Assembly (NCBI GenBank): GCA_027488935.1
Contig: JAIYAP010000011.1
Location: 62,001-126,000 of the forward strand
DNA: 64,000 bases
Direction: 5' to 3'
DNA from: Saprospiraceae bacterium
GTDB taxonomy: Bacteria; Bacteroidota; Bacteroidia; Chitinophagales; Saprospiraceae
The position numbers and the translations under genes were made by a program. Below, one piece after another: positions 28,020 to 37,770 of the stretch. The notes beneath the pieces are model-generated. The model had not been told where the DNA came from, did not search any database, and saw only the letters and a program-made list of their open reading frames with translations. The first letter of the stretch is position 1. Each line of letters opens with the position of its first letter.

Positions 28020-29270
28020 ATGGAGGCGATTTCACTTTCTTTTCAAGATACGATTTTACAAAGTCAAGGCTATTTTGGGCCTTATGGGGGCTGTTTCGTG
28101 CCTGAAGTACTGCTGCCCAATTTAGCAGCCATTGCTGCCGCATTTGAGGACATCAAAACAGATGCTGATTTTTTGGCCGAACTGCATCAGACCTTGCAAG
28201 ATTTTTCTGGCAGGCCCACTGCATTTACCCCGCTGCCTACCTTGAGCACGCAAATTGGCGGGGCGCAATTATTTTTAAAAAATGAAGGCCTCAACCACAC
28301 CGGCGCCCACAAAATCAACCACTGTATTGGACAGGCCTTATTGGCAAAACGCCTTGGGAAAAAACGCATTATTGCCGAAACCGGAGCGGGACAGCACGGA
28401 TACGCCACGGCCGCTGTTTGCGCCCGGCTTGGATTGGATTGCACCGTTTATATGGGGCGAATCGATTATGAGCGCCAACGTCCGAATGTGTACTGGATGG
28501 AACTGCTGGGCGCGAAAGTAGTACCCGTGGAAGATGGCAGCCAAACCCTCAATGATGCGGTCATTGCCGCCTTTAAAGATTGGGTCGCCCACCCGGAGGA
28601 GACTTATTACCTGCTCGGATCGGCGGTGGGGCCGCATCCCTATCCTGCCATGAATACTTATTTTCAAAAAATTGTGGGCGAGGAAATTAGGGAGCAGTGC
28701 ATTGCAACAACCGGCCGACTGCCCGATGCCTGCATTGCCTGCGTGGGCGGTGGCTCCAATGCGATGGGGATGTTTTTCGATTTTTTGGATGAAGCCGATG
28801 TGCAACTCATTGGTGTAGAAGCGGGTGGGCGCGGAGAAAAGCCGGGCGAACACGCCGCCAAATTACGCCAGGGCAAAGTGGGTGTTTTTGAAGGGTACCA
28901 TTCCTATTTTTTGCAGGATCAGGTGGGCAACATTGCCAGCACCCATTCGGTTTCGGCCGGACTGGATTATTGCGGGGTGAGTCCGATCCTGGCTTTTTTG
29001 GGCGATGAAGGGCGGGTACAGTTTGAAGTCGCCAGCGATGAGGAGGCCCTTGCGGCCGTGCAAGCGCTCGCGCGTGCGGAAGGCATTATTCCGGCCCTGG
29101 AGTCGGCGCACGCATTTGCCCATGCTTTTAAAATGGCCGCTCAAATGCCCAAGGATGCCATTATTGTAGTAAATGCCTCGGGTCGGGGCGAAAAAGACCT
29201 TTTTATTACGATGCGGCATTTTCAGGAAGAAAGTTTGAAAACCTACGCGCGCAAGTTGTTGAACGATTAA
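28020..29270 (+). CDS. trpB: Tryptophan synthase beta chain
   Basis: The protein has 416 residues from the ATG at 28020, just after the promoter; an upstream in-frame ATG falls inside the promoter. This PLP enzyme joins indole and serine. The PLP lysine is in HTGAHKINH; the GAGQHG segment, the phosphate-binding GGGSNAMG loop and the HSVSAGLDY block are all intact. It is followed by trpA after 13 bp. Confidence 0.97.
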   Translation: MEAISLSFQDTILQSQGYFGPYGGCFVPEVLLPNLAAIAAAFEDIKTDADFLAELHQTLQDFSGRPTAFTPLPTLSTQIGGAQLFLKNEGLNHTGAHKINHCIGQALLAKRLGKKRIIAETGAGQHGYATAAVCARLGLDCTVYMGRIDYERQRPNVYWMELLGAKVVPVEDGSQTLNDAVIAAFKDWVAHPEETYYLLGSAVGPHPYPAMNTYFQKIVGEEIREQCIATTGRLPDACIACVGGGSNAMGMFFDFLDEADVQLIGVEAGGRGEKPGEHAAKLRQGKVGVFEGYHSYFLQDQVGNIASTHSVSAGLDYCGVSPILAFLGDEGRVQFEVASDEEALAAVQALARAEGIIPALESAHAFAHAFKMAAQMPKDAIIVVNASGRGEKDLFITMRHFQEESLKTYARKLLND

Positions 29271-29283
29271 AAAACAGCATGTT

Positions 29284-30036
29284 ATGAAACCAACCATGCC
29301 TATCATGGCCCATTTGGTGCTTGGGTATCCTACGTTAGCCGAAAGCATTCGGACTGCTGCGCAATATGTAGCGGCTGGCGTGCAAATTTTAGAACTGCAA
29401 ATTCCGTTTTCGCATCCTACCGCCGATGGCCCCGTTATCACCGCCGCTTGCCGGGAAGCCATTGAAGGTCAGCACGTTACGGTAGAAGATAGTTTGCGTG
29501 CCCTGGCAACCATTCGTCAGCGCTTTCCGGACCAGGAAATAATCGTGATGTCGTACCTCAATCGTATTTTCACCTATGGGGCTGCACGTTTTACGGCCGA
29601 TATGGAGGCTTTGCGCATTCGGCACTTAATTGTGCCTGATTTGCCGGTGGATAGTCCTATGGCGGCTAAATTTTCCACCGAATCGTTACAATTAGTGCCG
29701 GTGCTTGCGGCCAATGTGGGTGCAGAAAGGCTGGAAAAACTGCTGGACATGCCCTTTTCCTTTTACTACCTGATGTCCGATTTTAAAATTACCGGGGCTG
29801 GATTCAGTTTGCACCCGCGTTTAAAGGCCATCATTGAGCGGATTCGGGCCAGGCAAGCAGCAGCCCGAATCGGGATTGGTTTTGGTATTTCGACCCCGGA
29901 ACAGGCTTTGTTGGCGGCTAAAGAAGCGGATATTGCAATTGTGGGTTCGGCGCTCATTCAGGCCCAATACCGGGGTGAACTGGACGCCTTGTTGACCAAA
30001 ATTGCTGCGGCGTTTGAACCTGCGGAGGTGGAATAA
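29284..30036 (+). CDS. trpA: Tryptophan synthase alpha chain
   Basis: The protein has 250 residues. A TIM-barrel lyase that cleaves indole-3-glycerol phosphate; catalytic Glu lies in LELQIPFSHPTADGP and the Asp in IVPDLPVD. The phosphate-binding glycines are in GIGFGISTPEQ and VGSALI. It is slightly shorter than usual (about 265), mainly at the N-terminus, but complete. It forms an alpha-beta complex with TrpB encoded just upstream. Confidence 0.94.
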   Translation: MKPTMPIMAHLVLGYPTLAESIRTAAQYVAAGVQILELQIPFSHPTADGPVITAACREAIEGQHVTVEDSLRALATIRQRFPDQEIIVMSYLNRIFTYGAARFTADMEALRIRHLIVPDLPVDSPMAAKFSTESLQLVPVLAANVGAERLEKLLDMPFSFYYLMSDFKITGAGFSLHPRLKAIIERIRARQAAARIGIGFGISTPEQALLAAKEADIAIVGSALIQAQYRGELDALLTKIAAAFEPAEVE

Positions 30037-30154
30037 AAATCATTTTCCTGTAAACAGATGGAATGAAGGAGATCCACCTCAACCTTTGTTTACTTATTTT
30101 GTTTTTTCAAAAAGAATTGAAAACTGCCGGACAATCGGCGCTACCTTTTTAAAC

Positions 30155-31255
30155 ATGGAATTTCAACCAATCTTTCCGCGCACCCAACAACCCATTTTGA
30201 TCGCAGGCCCTTGTTCGGCCGAAACAGAGGAACAGGTACTGGCCACAGCGCATGGTTTGCAGCAATTGGGCAAGGTACAATTGTTTCGGGCGGGAATTTG
30301 GAAGCCGCGCACACGTCCGGGCGCCTTCGAGGGCGTGGGCACGCAAGGCTTGCAATGGCTGCGCCGGGTAAAAGAAGAAACGGGCTTGAAAGTAACCACT
30401 GAGGTAGCCAATGCGCAACATGTGTACGATTGCATGAAATACGGGGTGGATGTGTTGTGGATTGGCGCCCGCACCACCGTGAATCCGTTTTCCGTGCAGG
30501 ATATCGCCGATGCTTTGGAAGGGGCTGATATTCCGGTGATTGTAAAAAATCCGGTTAATCCTGATTATAAACTGTGGGTCGGAGGCATTGAACGTTTGTA
30601 CAAGGCGGGTTTGCGGCGTATTGCGGCCGTGCACCGCGGATTTTCGAGTTATGGCGATTCCAAATACCGCAACGTGCCACGGTGGCAAATGGCGATTGAT
30701 CTGAAACAGGAGTTTCCGGATCTGGAATTGATTTGTGACATCAGTCATATTTGCGGTCGCCGCGATATATTGGCTGAAACGGCTCAAAAAGCCTTCGATT
30801 TGAACTTCGATGGTTTGATGGTGGAAGTACATCCCAACCCCGACCAGGCCTGGAGCGATGCCGCGCAACAAATTACCCCGGCACAATTTGGCGCAATGAT
30901 CAACGATTTGGTGATTCGTCCCACGACCTCCAGCGACCCGGATTATTTGGCCCAAATAGAAAACTACCGCGGCGAACTCGATGACCTGGATGAAGAAATT
31001 ATCACCCTCATTGCCCGCCGCATGCATTTGGTGCGCGAAATTGGGGCAGTAAAAAAGGTGAAGAACGTTTCTGTGTTGCAACCCGAGCGTTTTCGGACCT
31101 TGCGTGAAGCCTTGGAACGCCGGGGAGCCAAAAATGAATTGAGTCCGGAATTTATTGCACTTTTTTTGGAGGCCATTCACCAGGAAAGCATCAGCCAGCA
31201 GGAGCAGGTAATGAATTTACAGGTGAAAAAAGTAGAAATCCCCTTCGTAAAATAA
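30155..31255 (+). CDS. Bifunctional DAHP synthase / chorismate mutase
   Basis: The protein has 366 residues from the ATG at 30155; the frame is open upstream into trpA but without family similarity. Residues about 1-260 are an AroF/KdsA-like DAHP synthase (AGPCSAETEEQ, FRAGIWKPRTRPG, the IGARTTVNPF block, HRGFSSYG), which starts the shikimate pathway. Residues about 275-345 are an AroQ-type chorismate mutase (LDDLDEEIITLIARRMHLVREIGAVKK), which leads to prephenate. The fusion lets the chorismate mutase domain feedback-control the synthase. It lies 118 bp after trpA and may belong to the same transcript. Confidence 0.94.
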   Translation: MEFQPIFPRTQQPILIAGPCSAETEEQVLATAHGLQQLGKVQLFRAGIWKPRTRPGAFEGVGTQGLQWLRRVKEETGLKVTTEVANAQHVYDCMKYGVDVLWIGARTTVNPFSVQDIADALEGADIPVIVKNPVNPDYKLWVGGIERLYKAGLRRIAAVHRGFSSYGDSKYRNVPRWQMAIDLKQEFPDLELICDISHICGRRDILAETAQKAFDLNFDGLMVEVHPNPDQAWSDAAQQITPAQFGAMINDLVIRPTTSSDPDYLAQIENYRGELDDLDEEIITLIARRMHLVREIGAVKKVKNVSVLQPERFRTLREALERRGAKNELSPEFIALFLEAIHQESISQQEQVMNLQVKKVEIPFVK

Positions 31256-31440
31256 ATAATTTATTGTTACAGAAACAATTCGGTAAGATTATTGTAGGGC
31301 ACTTTTATATTTTGCACCTTTGTCGGTCTGTAATCTTCTGCACCGAATTAAAGTACCTACTTAATACTTTGGACACGCTTTCTACTCAAACATTTGCCCA
31401 AAATCAGGCAATTCAACCCCTTCCGCACGAGCCAACCGAA

Positions 31441-32448
31441 ATGGAACAAGGGCTCCTGGATACCCATTTGTCCAACGAACGCCTCTTGCTCGCCATCCAA
31501 GGTTCGGGCGATGGCGTTTGGGATTGGGATATTCAAACCGATGAAGCCTATTTTTCGCCTCGCTTCAGGGAAATGGTAGGAAATTTCCCTGATGATGCCA
31601 AAGGATTAGATGCGCTGGCAAAAAATATCCATCCGGAGGACATGCCTGCCACGATGGCCGCAATTCAGGCGCATTTTGAAAAAAAAGCACCCTTTCACCA
31701 TGAATACCGCCTGCTTTCGGCAAATGGTGTTTATCGCTGGTATTTGGCCATGGGCCAGGCTGTTTGGGATGATACAGGAAAGCCTATTCGGATGGCGGGT
31801 TTGCTTTCGGATATTACACCCCGCAAGGAAATGGAGGAGGCGTTGCGGTTAAGTGAACTGAATCTGCGGTACGCACAGGAAATGGCGCAATTGGGTAGCT
31901 GGGTTATTATACCTGCAACATCGGAAATGATTTGGTCGGATGAATTGTTCCGCATTTTTGAAATAGAAAAAGTGTCTACTGACCAATTGTACGCAGTGTA
32001 TCGGGCCGCTTTACATCCGGAAGATGGTTACTTGTTGGATGAAGCCATACAATCTGGCAAGATCTATTCCATTGAACATCGGATTATTTGTAAAGCAGGA
32101 AAAATAAAACACATCTTGTGTACGGGCTATTTTGTGTATGATGCACAGGGGCAGGTGATTCAAATAAAGGGCACGGCTCAGGATATTACGCTGCGCAAAA
32201 TGGCCGAAAACAACCGCATTGAATACCTGCAAATGCTCGAAGATCTGTTGTTTTCGCTTTCCCACAAAATTCGCAAACCCGTGGCCAACATTCAGGCAAT
32301 CGTTCAAATCTTGGATGGGGATGATGAAATTTCGGAAGCTGACCTGAAAGAATGTTTGAGTTATCTGAATCATTCCAATCAGGAATTGGATGCCTATATC
32401 CATGAAATGAACAACATGCTTGCGGAGAAAAAACGAAAGTTGAGGTAA
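31441..32448 (+). CDS. PAS-PAS protein with a DHp helix but no kinase ATPase domain (copy 1)
   Basis: The protein has 335 residues from the ATG at 31441; the frame is open to 31264, with possible TTG starts at 31369 and 31264, so the N-terminus is uncertain. Two PAS_3-like domains (about 15-135, with AIQGSGDGVWDWDIQTDE and a YRWYLAMGQAVWDDTGKPIR beta core, and about 145-265) are followed by a helix resembling a histidine-kinase dimerisation and phosphoacceptor region (LSHKIRKPVANIQ, residues about 275-300). There is no HATPase_c domain: the protein stops about 35 residues after a second helix. It cannot autophosphorylate alone and may dimerise with another kinase or sense a ligand. It is a tandem paralogue of the next gene. 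Confidence 0.85.
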   Translation: MEQGLLDTHLSNERLLLAIQGSGDGVWDWDIQTDEAYFSPRFREMVGNFPDDAKGLDALAKNIHPEDMPATMAAIQAHFEKKAPFHHEYRLLSANGVYRWYLAMGQAVWDDTGKPIRMAGLLSDITPRKEMEEALRLSELNLRYAQEMAQLGSWVIIPATSEMIWSDELFRIFEIEKVSTDQLYAVYRAALHPEDGYLLDEAIQSGKIYSIEHRIICKAGKIKHILCTGYFVYDAQGQVIQIKGTAQDITLRKMAENNRIEYLQMLEDLLFSLSHKIRKPVANIQAIVQILDGDDEISEADLKECLSYLNHSNQELDAYIHEMNNMLAEKKRKLR

Positions 32449-32607
32449 CTGGGTAGTTACAACACACGTATTGTAGTTTTATGATAAGAAAAAAAGAGAT
32501 TTCAAGAAGCGCCTCTGAAAATATATAATGGGATCAGGATTAAAAGGCTTAGGTTGTGGCTTCCAAGAGACCTAATCATGCTTTAGCCGTTTCAATCTCC
32601 CCATTTT

Positions 32608-33699
32608 ATGCAAAAATTTAAAGCCCCCAACTCCAAAGGGGCAGGTCAAAATTTAATCAGTGCGATTGATCAGGAACGTTTTTTGACCATAAAGACCGCT
32701 TTTGAAACAGCGGAGCAGCTCAATGCTCGTCTTTTATTGGCTATTGAAGGTACAGGTTACGGTTATTGGGACTGGGATATCCCCAATGACATCGCCTATT
32801 TTTCTGCAATCTTTCGGAAGTTGGTAGGCCATGATACTGCTGAATATACTGTAGGGATGGCTGCTTTGGCTGAAATAACCCATCCGGATGATCTCCAGGG
32901 CACAATAGACGCAATTCAGGCCCATTTTGAAAAAAAAGCGCCCTATTTCCATGAATACAGGTTAAAAACGCAAAGCGGGGACTACCGCTGGTTCCTCGTA
33001 ATGGGGCAGGCCGTTTGGGACGCCGAGGGCAAACCCATTCGAATGGCCGGATTGCTTTCCGATATCAGTGACCGCAAAGAAACAGAAGACCTATTAAAAA
33101 GCAGTGCGCTATTGCTTAAACAGGCGCAGGAATTAGCCCATTTGGGCAGTTGGATGTTTGATCCTCAAACCAATGCCCTTCACTGGTCCGAGGAATTATA
33201 TCGTATTTTTGAGATGGAAGGCACTGCCGATGAAGATCTTTATCCGTTGTATCGCAGCAAGATTCATCCCGAAGATTTGCCAATGCTGGATGCCGCCCTG
33301 CAATCAGGCCTTGCTTATCGTATAGAACATCGTATTTGTTGCAAAAATGATCAGATAAAATACGTTTTAGGGGTAGGGGATTATATCCGGGATTCAAAAA
33401 CAAAGGAAGTTAAAATGTTGGGTTTTGCACAGGATATAACTGATCGTAAAGTGTTGGAAAACAGCAAGTTAGAATACCAGCAAATGTTGGAATTACTACT
33501 CTTTACCTTATCACATAAAATACGCAAACCAGTTGCCAACATCCACGCTATCGCGGAGGTGATGTATTCTGATGAATTCCAAAATAGCCCAATGCTGAAA
33601 GAATACCTGGGCTATTTAAAGCAATCCAATCGGGAACTCGACGCCTACATCCATGAATTAAACCACCTGTTGGCAGAGAAAAAACGGCAATTCATGTAG
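32608..33699 (+). CDS. PAS-PAS protein with a DHp helix but no kinase ATPase domain (copy 2)
   Basis: The protein has 363 residues. It is collinear with copy 1: ARLLLAIEGTGYGYWDWDI, then YRWFLVMGQAVWDAEGKPIRMAG, a second PAS domain with GSWMFDPQTNALHWSEELYR, and the terminal helix LSHKIRKPVANIHAIAE. The shared blocks are roughly 55-65 percent identical by eye. It also lacks the ATPase domain. The DNA is visibly AT-richer than copy 1, so the copies are not recent. The 160-bp spacer holds a weak hairpin near 32451-32480. Confidence 0.85.
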   Translation: MQKFKAPNSKGAGQNLISAIDQERFLTIKTAFETAEQLNARLLLAIEGTGYGYWDWDIPNDIAYFSAIFRKLVGHDTAEYTVGMAALAEITHPDDLQGTIDAIQAHFEKKAPYFHEYRLKTQSGDYRWFLVMGQAVWDAEGKPIRMAGLLSDISDRKETEDLLKSSALLLKQAQELAHLGSWMFDPQTNALHWSEELYRIFEMEGTADEDLYPLYRSKIHPEDLPMLDAALQSGLAYRIEHRICCKNDQIKYVLGVGDYIRDSKTKEVKMLGFAQDITDRKVLENSKLEYQQMLELLLFTLSHKIRKPVANIHAIAEVMYSDEFQNSPMLKEYLGYLKQSNRELDAYIHELNHLLAEKKRQFM

Positions 33700-33748
33700 T
33701 AAAATTCCTACGACGACAAGCTTCGCTAAACGTTGGAATCCCTGCGTT

Positions 33749-35758
33749 TTACCGCTTTCCCTGCGACAATTTCTCCTGCAGTTTTGGATCTATTTGAATG
33801 GCTTTTTGATGCAATTCATCGGCTTTGGCCGGGTTGCCCATGAAGAAGTAAGCCGTCCCCAGATCGAAAATATAATTAGGATTATTGGGTTCCAAATCTA
33901 CGGCACGCTGAAACCAGGACAGCGCCTCGTTGTTGTTGTGGGTCACCCCGTTGGCAACGCCCAACAAACGCGCCGTTTCAGGGTCTTTCGGGTTGGTCGT
34001 CCATGCTTCATTCAGGTATTTCAAAGCGCCTGCGGCATCATTGTAGGTCTCCCCTTGTGCCTTCCCAGCTTCCCGCAATGCCATTGCCAGCAAACTTTTG
34101 TACTTCGGATCGTCGTTGCCTAATTTGACGGCCATGCGGTAGTCGGCCACGGCTTCCGGATATTTTTTCAATAAAAAATTGCTTCCTGCCCGACTAATAT
34201 AGGCATCTTTATAATTCGGATAAATTTCAATGGCTTTATTCAGGTGCAAGACAGATTGTTCGCACATGGTTTGTATCAAGATGGGGTCCTTTTCTTTAGC
34301 GGCTTTATCCAAAAGCACACCGCCACAGGCATTGCGAATTTTGGCGCTGTTGCCGGAAACCTTCACATCGGTCAAAAAGATCCGTTCATTGCTTGACCAT
34401 ACCGGATTGCGGGTGAGGGTTTTAAACGAAAACAGCACCAAAACAGCACCTAAAATGCCATAAACCAGGCTGTTGTTCCCCTTTTGCCACCAATACGTCA
34501 AACCACTCGCAAGAATCAGGCAAAAACCCACCGAAGGCATAAAGGCAAAACGCTCGCCCATGTTGGTACCAATCGGGAACACCAAATTGGATACAATGCT
34601 CAGGGTGAGGATAAAATACAAAATACCAAAACGCACCGGGTCTTTTTTGCTGATGCCTGATAAAGCGTACCAAATCAAACCTCCATACACCGCCAAACTC
34701 AACAATACCAATGGATTGCTGAAGTTCATCAGGGCAATATGGCGCGGGTAGTAGTCGTGCGTAAGCGGGTGCGGCACGAACAACAGCATGATGTACTTGC
34801 CCAAGGTGTAGATAATCGTGGCCAATTTTTCTCCTGCATCGGCGGCAACCCAGTTGTTGCCCACAATTTTGAGGTAGGGATTGTTCATCAGTTCCATCGG
34901 AGCACCGCCGAATTTCCAGCCCAAAATGGAGCCGCGCACCAAGAAAAATACCAAAAACCCGATCCAAACTGGCGCAGAAGCCTTAATAACCTGCTCCACA
35001 GAAGCATTGCGAAAAAACCACAAGGCCAGTGGAATCACCACCACAAAAGTGGCCGCATTTTCTTTCGACAAACAGGCTAAGAAAAATACCAGGCCAGAAA
35101 GTGCCGCGTACATTGTTTTACCCGTATCAAAAGCCTTCAAAACGAGCCATAAAGCACCTAAACTCCCCAAAAGCGTCACAATTTCGTCGCACCCTTTGAT
35201 GTTGGCCACTACTTCAGTGTGAATGGGATGCGCTGCAAATAAGGCGGTTGCCAAAAATGCCATCGCGGCCGACCAATTTGCGCCCCTCGGTTGAAGTAAA
35301 AGCAACAACACCCGGTACAACAACAGAGTCGTCGCAGCAAACAACAGCACCGTAAATAAGTGATATACAAAGGTATTTGGCCCAAAAATCTGATAAATCA
35401 ACGCAAAAAACACCAGGGTAAGCGGACGATAACGGCCACCAGAAACCAGTGCGTCTTTGCCCTCCACTTTAAAATACCCGAAAAAGGTATCCTTGCTCAA
35501 AATGCCTGAAATGCCCGACGCCCCTTTTTGGGTAAACATGTTGTCGCGGATCACAATATCGTCGTCCAGTACAAACCCGTGGGTGAGCGTATTGGCGTAC
35601 AAAAGAAACGCAAAGCCGAATAATAGCCAGCCCAACACCCGGGTATTCCCGATGATTGCCGGAATTTCGAAGTTGAGGGGTTTGGGTGTGGTTGCTTTTA
35701 CGGTTGCAGCCTTTGCCTTTGCAGCAGGAGCAGATGGTTTACGCGATTGTTTGGCCAT
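33749..35758 (-). CDS. TMTC-like polytopic membrane protein with TPR C-terminus
   Basis: The protein has 669 residues. A basic Ala/Lys-rich N-tail (1-40) is followed by about 10-12 membrane helices (about 45-450) with an extracytoplasmic FVLDDDIVI loop; the acidic DD after the first helix is like the catalytic loop of GT-C/PMT glycosyltransferases. Residues about 470-669 hold four or more tetratricopeptide repeats (YPNYKDAYISRAGSNFLLKK, NPKDPETARLLGVANGVT). The arrangement matches the TMTC/DUF1736 class of putative O-mannosyl-type transferases; substrate and donor are unknown. It is third in an SDR-trhO-TMTC run. Confidence 0.82.
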   Translation of the reverse strand: MAKQSRKPSAPAAKAKAATVKATTPKPLNFEIPAIIGNTRVLGWLLFGFAFLLYANTLTHGFVLDDDIVIRDNMFTQKGASGISGILSKDTFFGYFKVEGKDALVSGGRYRPLTLVFFALIYQIFGPNTFVYHLFTVLLFAATTLLLYRVLLLLLQPRGANWSAAMAFLATALFAAHPIHTEVVANIKGCDEIVTLLGSLGALWLVLKAFDTGKTMYAALSGLVFFLACLSKENAATFVVVIPLALWFFRNASVEQVIKASAPVWIGFLVFFLVRGSILGWKFGGAPMELMNNPYLKIVGNNWVAADAGEKLATIIYTLGKYIMLLFVPHPLTHDYYPRHIALMNFSNPLVLLSLAVYGGLIWYALSGISKKDPVRFGILYFILTLSIVSNLVFPIGTNMGERFAFMPSVGFCLILASGLTYWWQKGNNSLVYGILGAVLVLFSFKTLTRNPVWSSNERIFLTDVKVSGNSAKIRNACGGVLLDKAAKEKDPILIQTMCEQSVLHLNKAIEIYPNYKDAYISRAGSNFLLKKYPEAVADYRMAVKLGNDDPKYKSLLAMALREAGKAQGETYNDAAGALKYLNEAWTTNPKDPETARLLGVANGVTHNNNEALSWFQRAVDLEPNNPNYIFDLGTAYFFMGNPAKADELHQKAIQIDPKLQEKLSQGKR

Positions 35759-35802
35759 GACAAGTGTCGAATTTTTCTAACCGCGAAAGAACGCATTTTT
35801 TT

Positions 35803-36864
35803 CTATTCCACCACATCTGAGCGCAAGGAATAAGCCGATTTTCGAAAAGCCTTGTACACGCCTTTGCCAAATTTGGAGCCGTTGAAGGTCATTTTTGCGG
35901 CCAGCAGTTTGCGTTCTTCTTTCGGATAGTGCATAAAATCGCTGCATTGTACCGAACAGCAGCCCTGAAACTGTGCTTTGCAGGCATCGCATTGGATAAA
36001 CAGGATATGACAATACTCATTTTGGCAATTGGTGTGGTTGTCGCAAGGGGCGCCGCATTGGTGGCATTGTGCGATGATTTCGTTGCCGATACGTTCGCCT
36101 AAACGCTCATCGAACACGAAATTTTTACCCAAAAACTTGTTTTCCAGTCCTTGCTGTTGCACCACGCGGGCGTATTCGATGATGCCGCCTTCCAATTGGA
36201 ACACGTTTTCGAAACCCCGGTACTTCATATAGGCACTGGCTTTTTCGCAACGAATGCCGCCCGTGCAATACATCAGGATGTTTTTTTCGCGTTTTTCGGT
36301 CAGCAAATCGGCCACCAAGGGCAGTTCTTCGCGGAAAGTGGCCACATCGGGCACAATGGCTTTGTCAAAATGGCCAATTTCGCTTTCGTAATGGTTGCGC
36401 ATATCCACCACAATGGTATTTGGGTCGCTGAGCATGCGGTTCCAGTCGTCGGCTTTCAGGTGGGTACCTGTTTTGGCCGGATCAAAATTGGGATCATCAA
36501 TGCCATCAGCGACGATTTTTTCGCGCACCTTGATGATGAGGGCAAAAAACGATTTGCCATCGTCCTCAATGGCGATGTTCAGCCGCAAGCCACGAAAGGC
36601 TTCAAACTGATCCATCAAAGTCTTAAAAGCCTCAAAATTGGCGCTTGGCACCGAAATTTGCGCATTAATCCCTTCTTCCGCCACGTAAATGCGGCCCAAA
36701 ACACCCAGGTTTTGGTACAGCACAAACAACTCATCGCGGAATTGCTTTGGGTTCGGAATGTTGAAATACTTGTAAAAGGAGACGGTGGTGCGGGGTTCGA
36801 CGCTTTCCTGAATACGCTGCTTGAGCTCGCGCCGATTGATGCGGTTGTGTAGTAATTTTCCCAT
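35803..36864 (-). CDS. trhO: tRNA uridine(34) hydroxylase (rhodanese-related)
   Basis: The protein has 353 residues. Residues 20-120 are the UPF0176/acylphosphatase-like N-domain ([12 protein letters not shown]). A rhodanese domain follows with active-site Cys in [15 protein letters not shown], and the C-terminal cysteine cluster ([11 protein letters not shown] to [16 protein letters not shown]) is a probable zinc-binding region. TrhO hydroxylates U34 of tRNA with O2 to 5-hydroxyuridine (family knowledge from YceA). It lies 44 bp upstream of the TMTC-like gene on the same strand. Confidence 0.93.
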   Translation of the reverse strand: MGKLLHNRINRRELKQRIQESVEPRTTVSFYKYFNIPNPKQFRDELFVLYQNLGVLGRIYVAEEGINAQISVPSANFEAFKTLMDQFEAFRGLRLNIAIEDDGKSFFALIIKVREKIVADGIDDPNFDPAKTGTHLKADDWNRMLSDPNTIVVDMRNHYESEIGHFDKAIVPDVATFREELPLVADLLTEKREKNILMYCTGGIRCEKASAYMKYRGFENVFQLEGGIIEYARVVQQQGLENKFLGKNFVFDERLGERIGNEIIAQCHQCGAPCDNHTNCQNEYCHILFIQCDACKAQFQGCCSVQCSDFMHYPKEERKLLAAKMTFNGSKFGKGVYKAFRKSAYSLRSDVVE

Positions 36865-36924
36865 AAATTTTTTGCCCGGTGTCCGTTTGCAATGCGGATG
36901 GCGGGCGCAAAGATAGGGAATTGA

Positions 36925-37632
36925 CTACAAATCGCCCAATTGTGGCCGCAAAATCAGTTCCTCCACCACCGCAGCATCCGACAATTCATAAGCGCCCCAC
37001 ACCGCGCGGCCCACATCGCTGGCTTTCATCAGGCGGTTTTCGGGAAAATCGACGCCGCGCCAGGAGTCCGACCAGGCAGCACCCGGCAAAATAGCGGTTA
37101 CCCGAATACCTTCGGTTTTGAGTTCTTCCCGCAGGCATTTGGAAAAACCGAGCAGGGCAAATTTGGAAATACTGTAGGAGCCACCGTTGGGATAAGCCAC
37201 GATGCTGGCAACACTGCACATGTTGAAAATATGTCCGCTTTGCACAGGCAGCATCATGGGTACAAGCGCGCGCGTGAGGTGGTAAGCGCTGAACAGATTG
37301 GTTTCCAGCAGGGTATCGAGGGTGCCTTCGCGTTCGGTGAGGGTAGAACCAGGTATGAAAACGCCTGCATTATTGACCAAAACATCCAATTTGGGGAAGG
37401 TTTTTTTGATAAAAGTAGCAAATTCGAGTACTTCCGATTTTTTACTGACATCCACCGGGTAGGTGTGCAGTTTCGTTGCAGGGTAATTGGTTTTCCATTC
37501 GGCTTGCATCGCTTCTAAGTCGGCTTCCGTACGTGCGCATACGCAAAGATCGAATTGGTTGGCAGCAAATATTTCGGCAATCGCCCGGCCCAAGCCTTTG
37601 GTTGCTCCGGTAATAACGGCAGTTTTGTTCAT
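36925..37632 (-). CDS. Short-chain dehydrogenase/reductase
   Basis: The protein has 235 residues from the ATG at 37632. A Rossmann fold with the NAD(P) glycine motif TGATKGLGRA (about 9-18), the NNAG motif (about 85-90), and catalytic Ser and Tyr-x3-Lys in YSISKFALLG. It reduces or oxidises an unknown carbonyl substrate. A basic residue context (CARTEADLEAM) fits NADPH. It is first in a minus-strand run with trhO and TMTC. Confidence 0.9.
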   Translation of the reverse strand: MNKTAVITGATKGLGRAIAEIFAANQFDLCVCARTEADLEAMQAEWKTNYPATKLHTYPVDVSKKSEVLEFATFIKKTFPKLDVLVNNAGVFIPGSTLTEREGTLDTLLETNLFSAYHLTRALVPMMLPVQSGHIFNMCSVASIVAYPNGGSYSISKFALLGFSKCLREELKTEGIRVTAILPGAAWSDSWRGVDFPENRLMKASDVGRAVWGAYELSDAAVVEELILRPQLGDL

Positions 37633-37746
37633 GGTATTTTTTCGTGTGGTGGTATACTTGACCGTGTGAAGGTATGGCAACAAGCGTAATTATGCTTTGT
37701 CTGGGATATCTGAAAAAAAACAAGTGGAATAAAATCAATCGAACCG

Positions 37747-37754
37747 TACCTTTG
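37747..37754 (+). promoter_or_regulatory. -7 box TACCTTTG for the rhodanese lipoprotein
   Basis: An exact TAnnTTTG match 16 nt before the ATG at 37771; the leader would be about 10 nt, as often in this phylum. Confidence 0.4.
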
Positions 37755-37770
37755 CAGTTAAAAAACAGCC

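Noticed and set aside
30149-31180. 343-codon minus-strand open frame
   Set aside because: It is antisense to the DAHP synthase/chorismate mutase, which has intact motifs.
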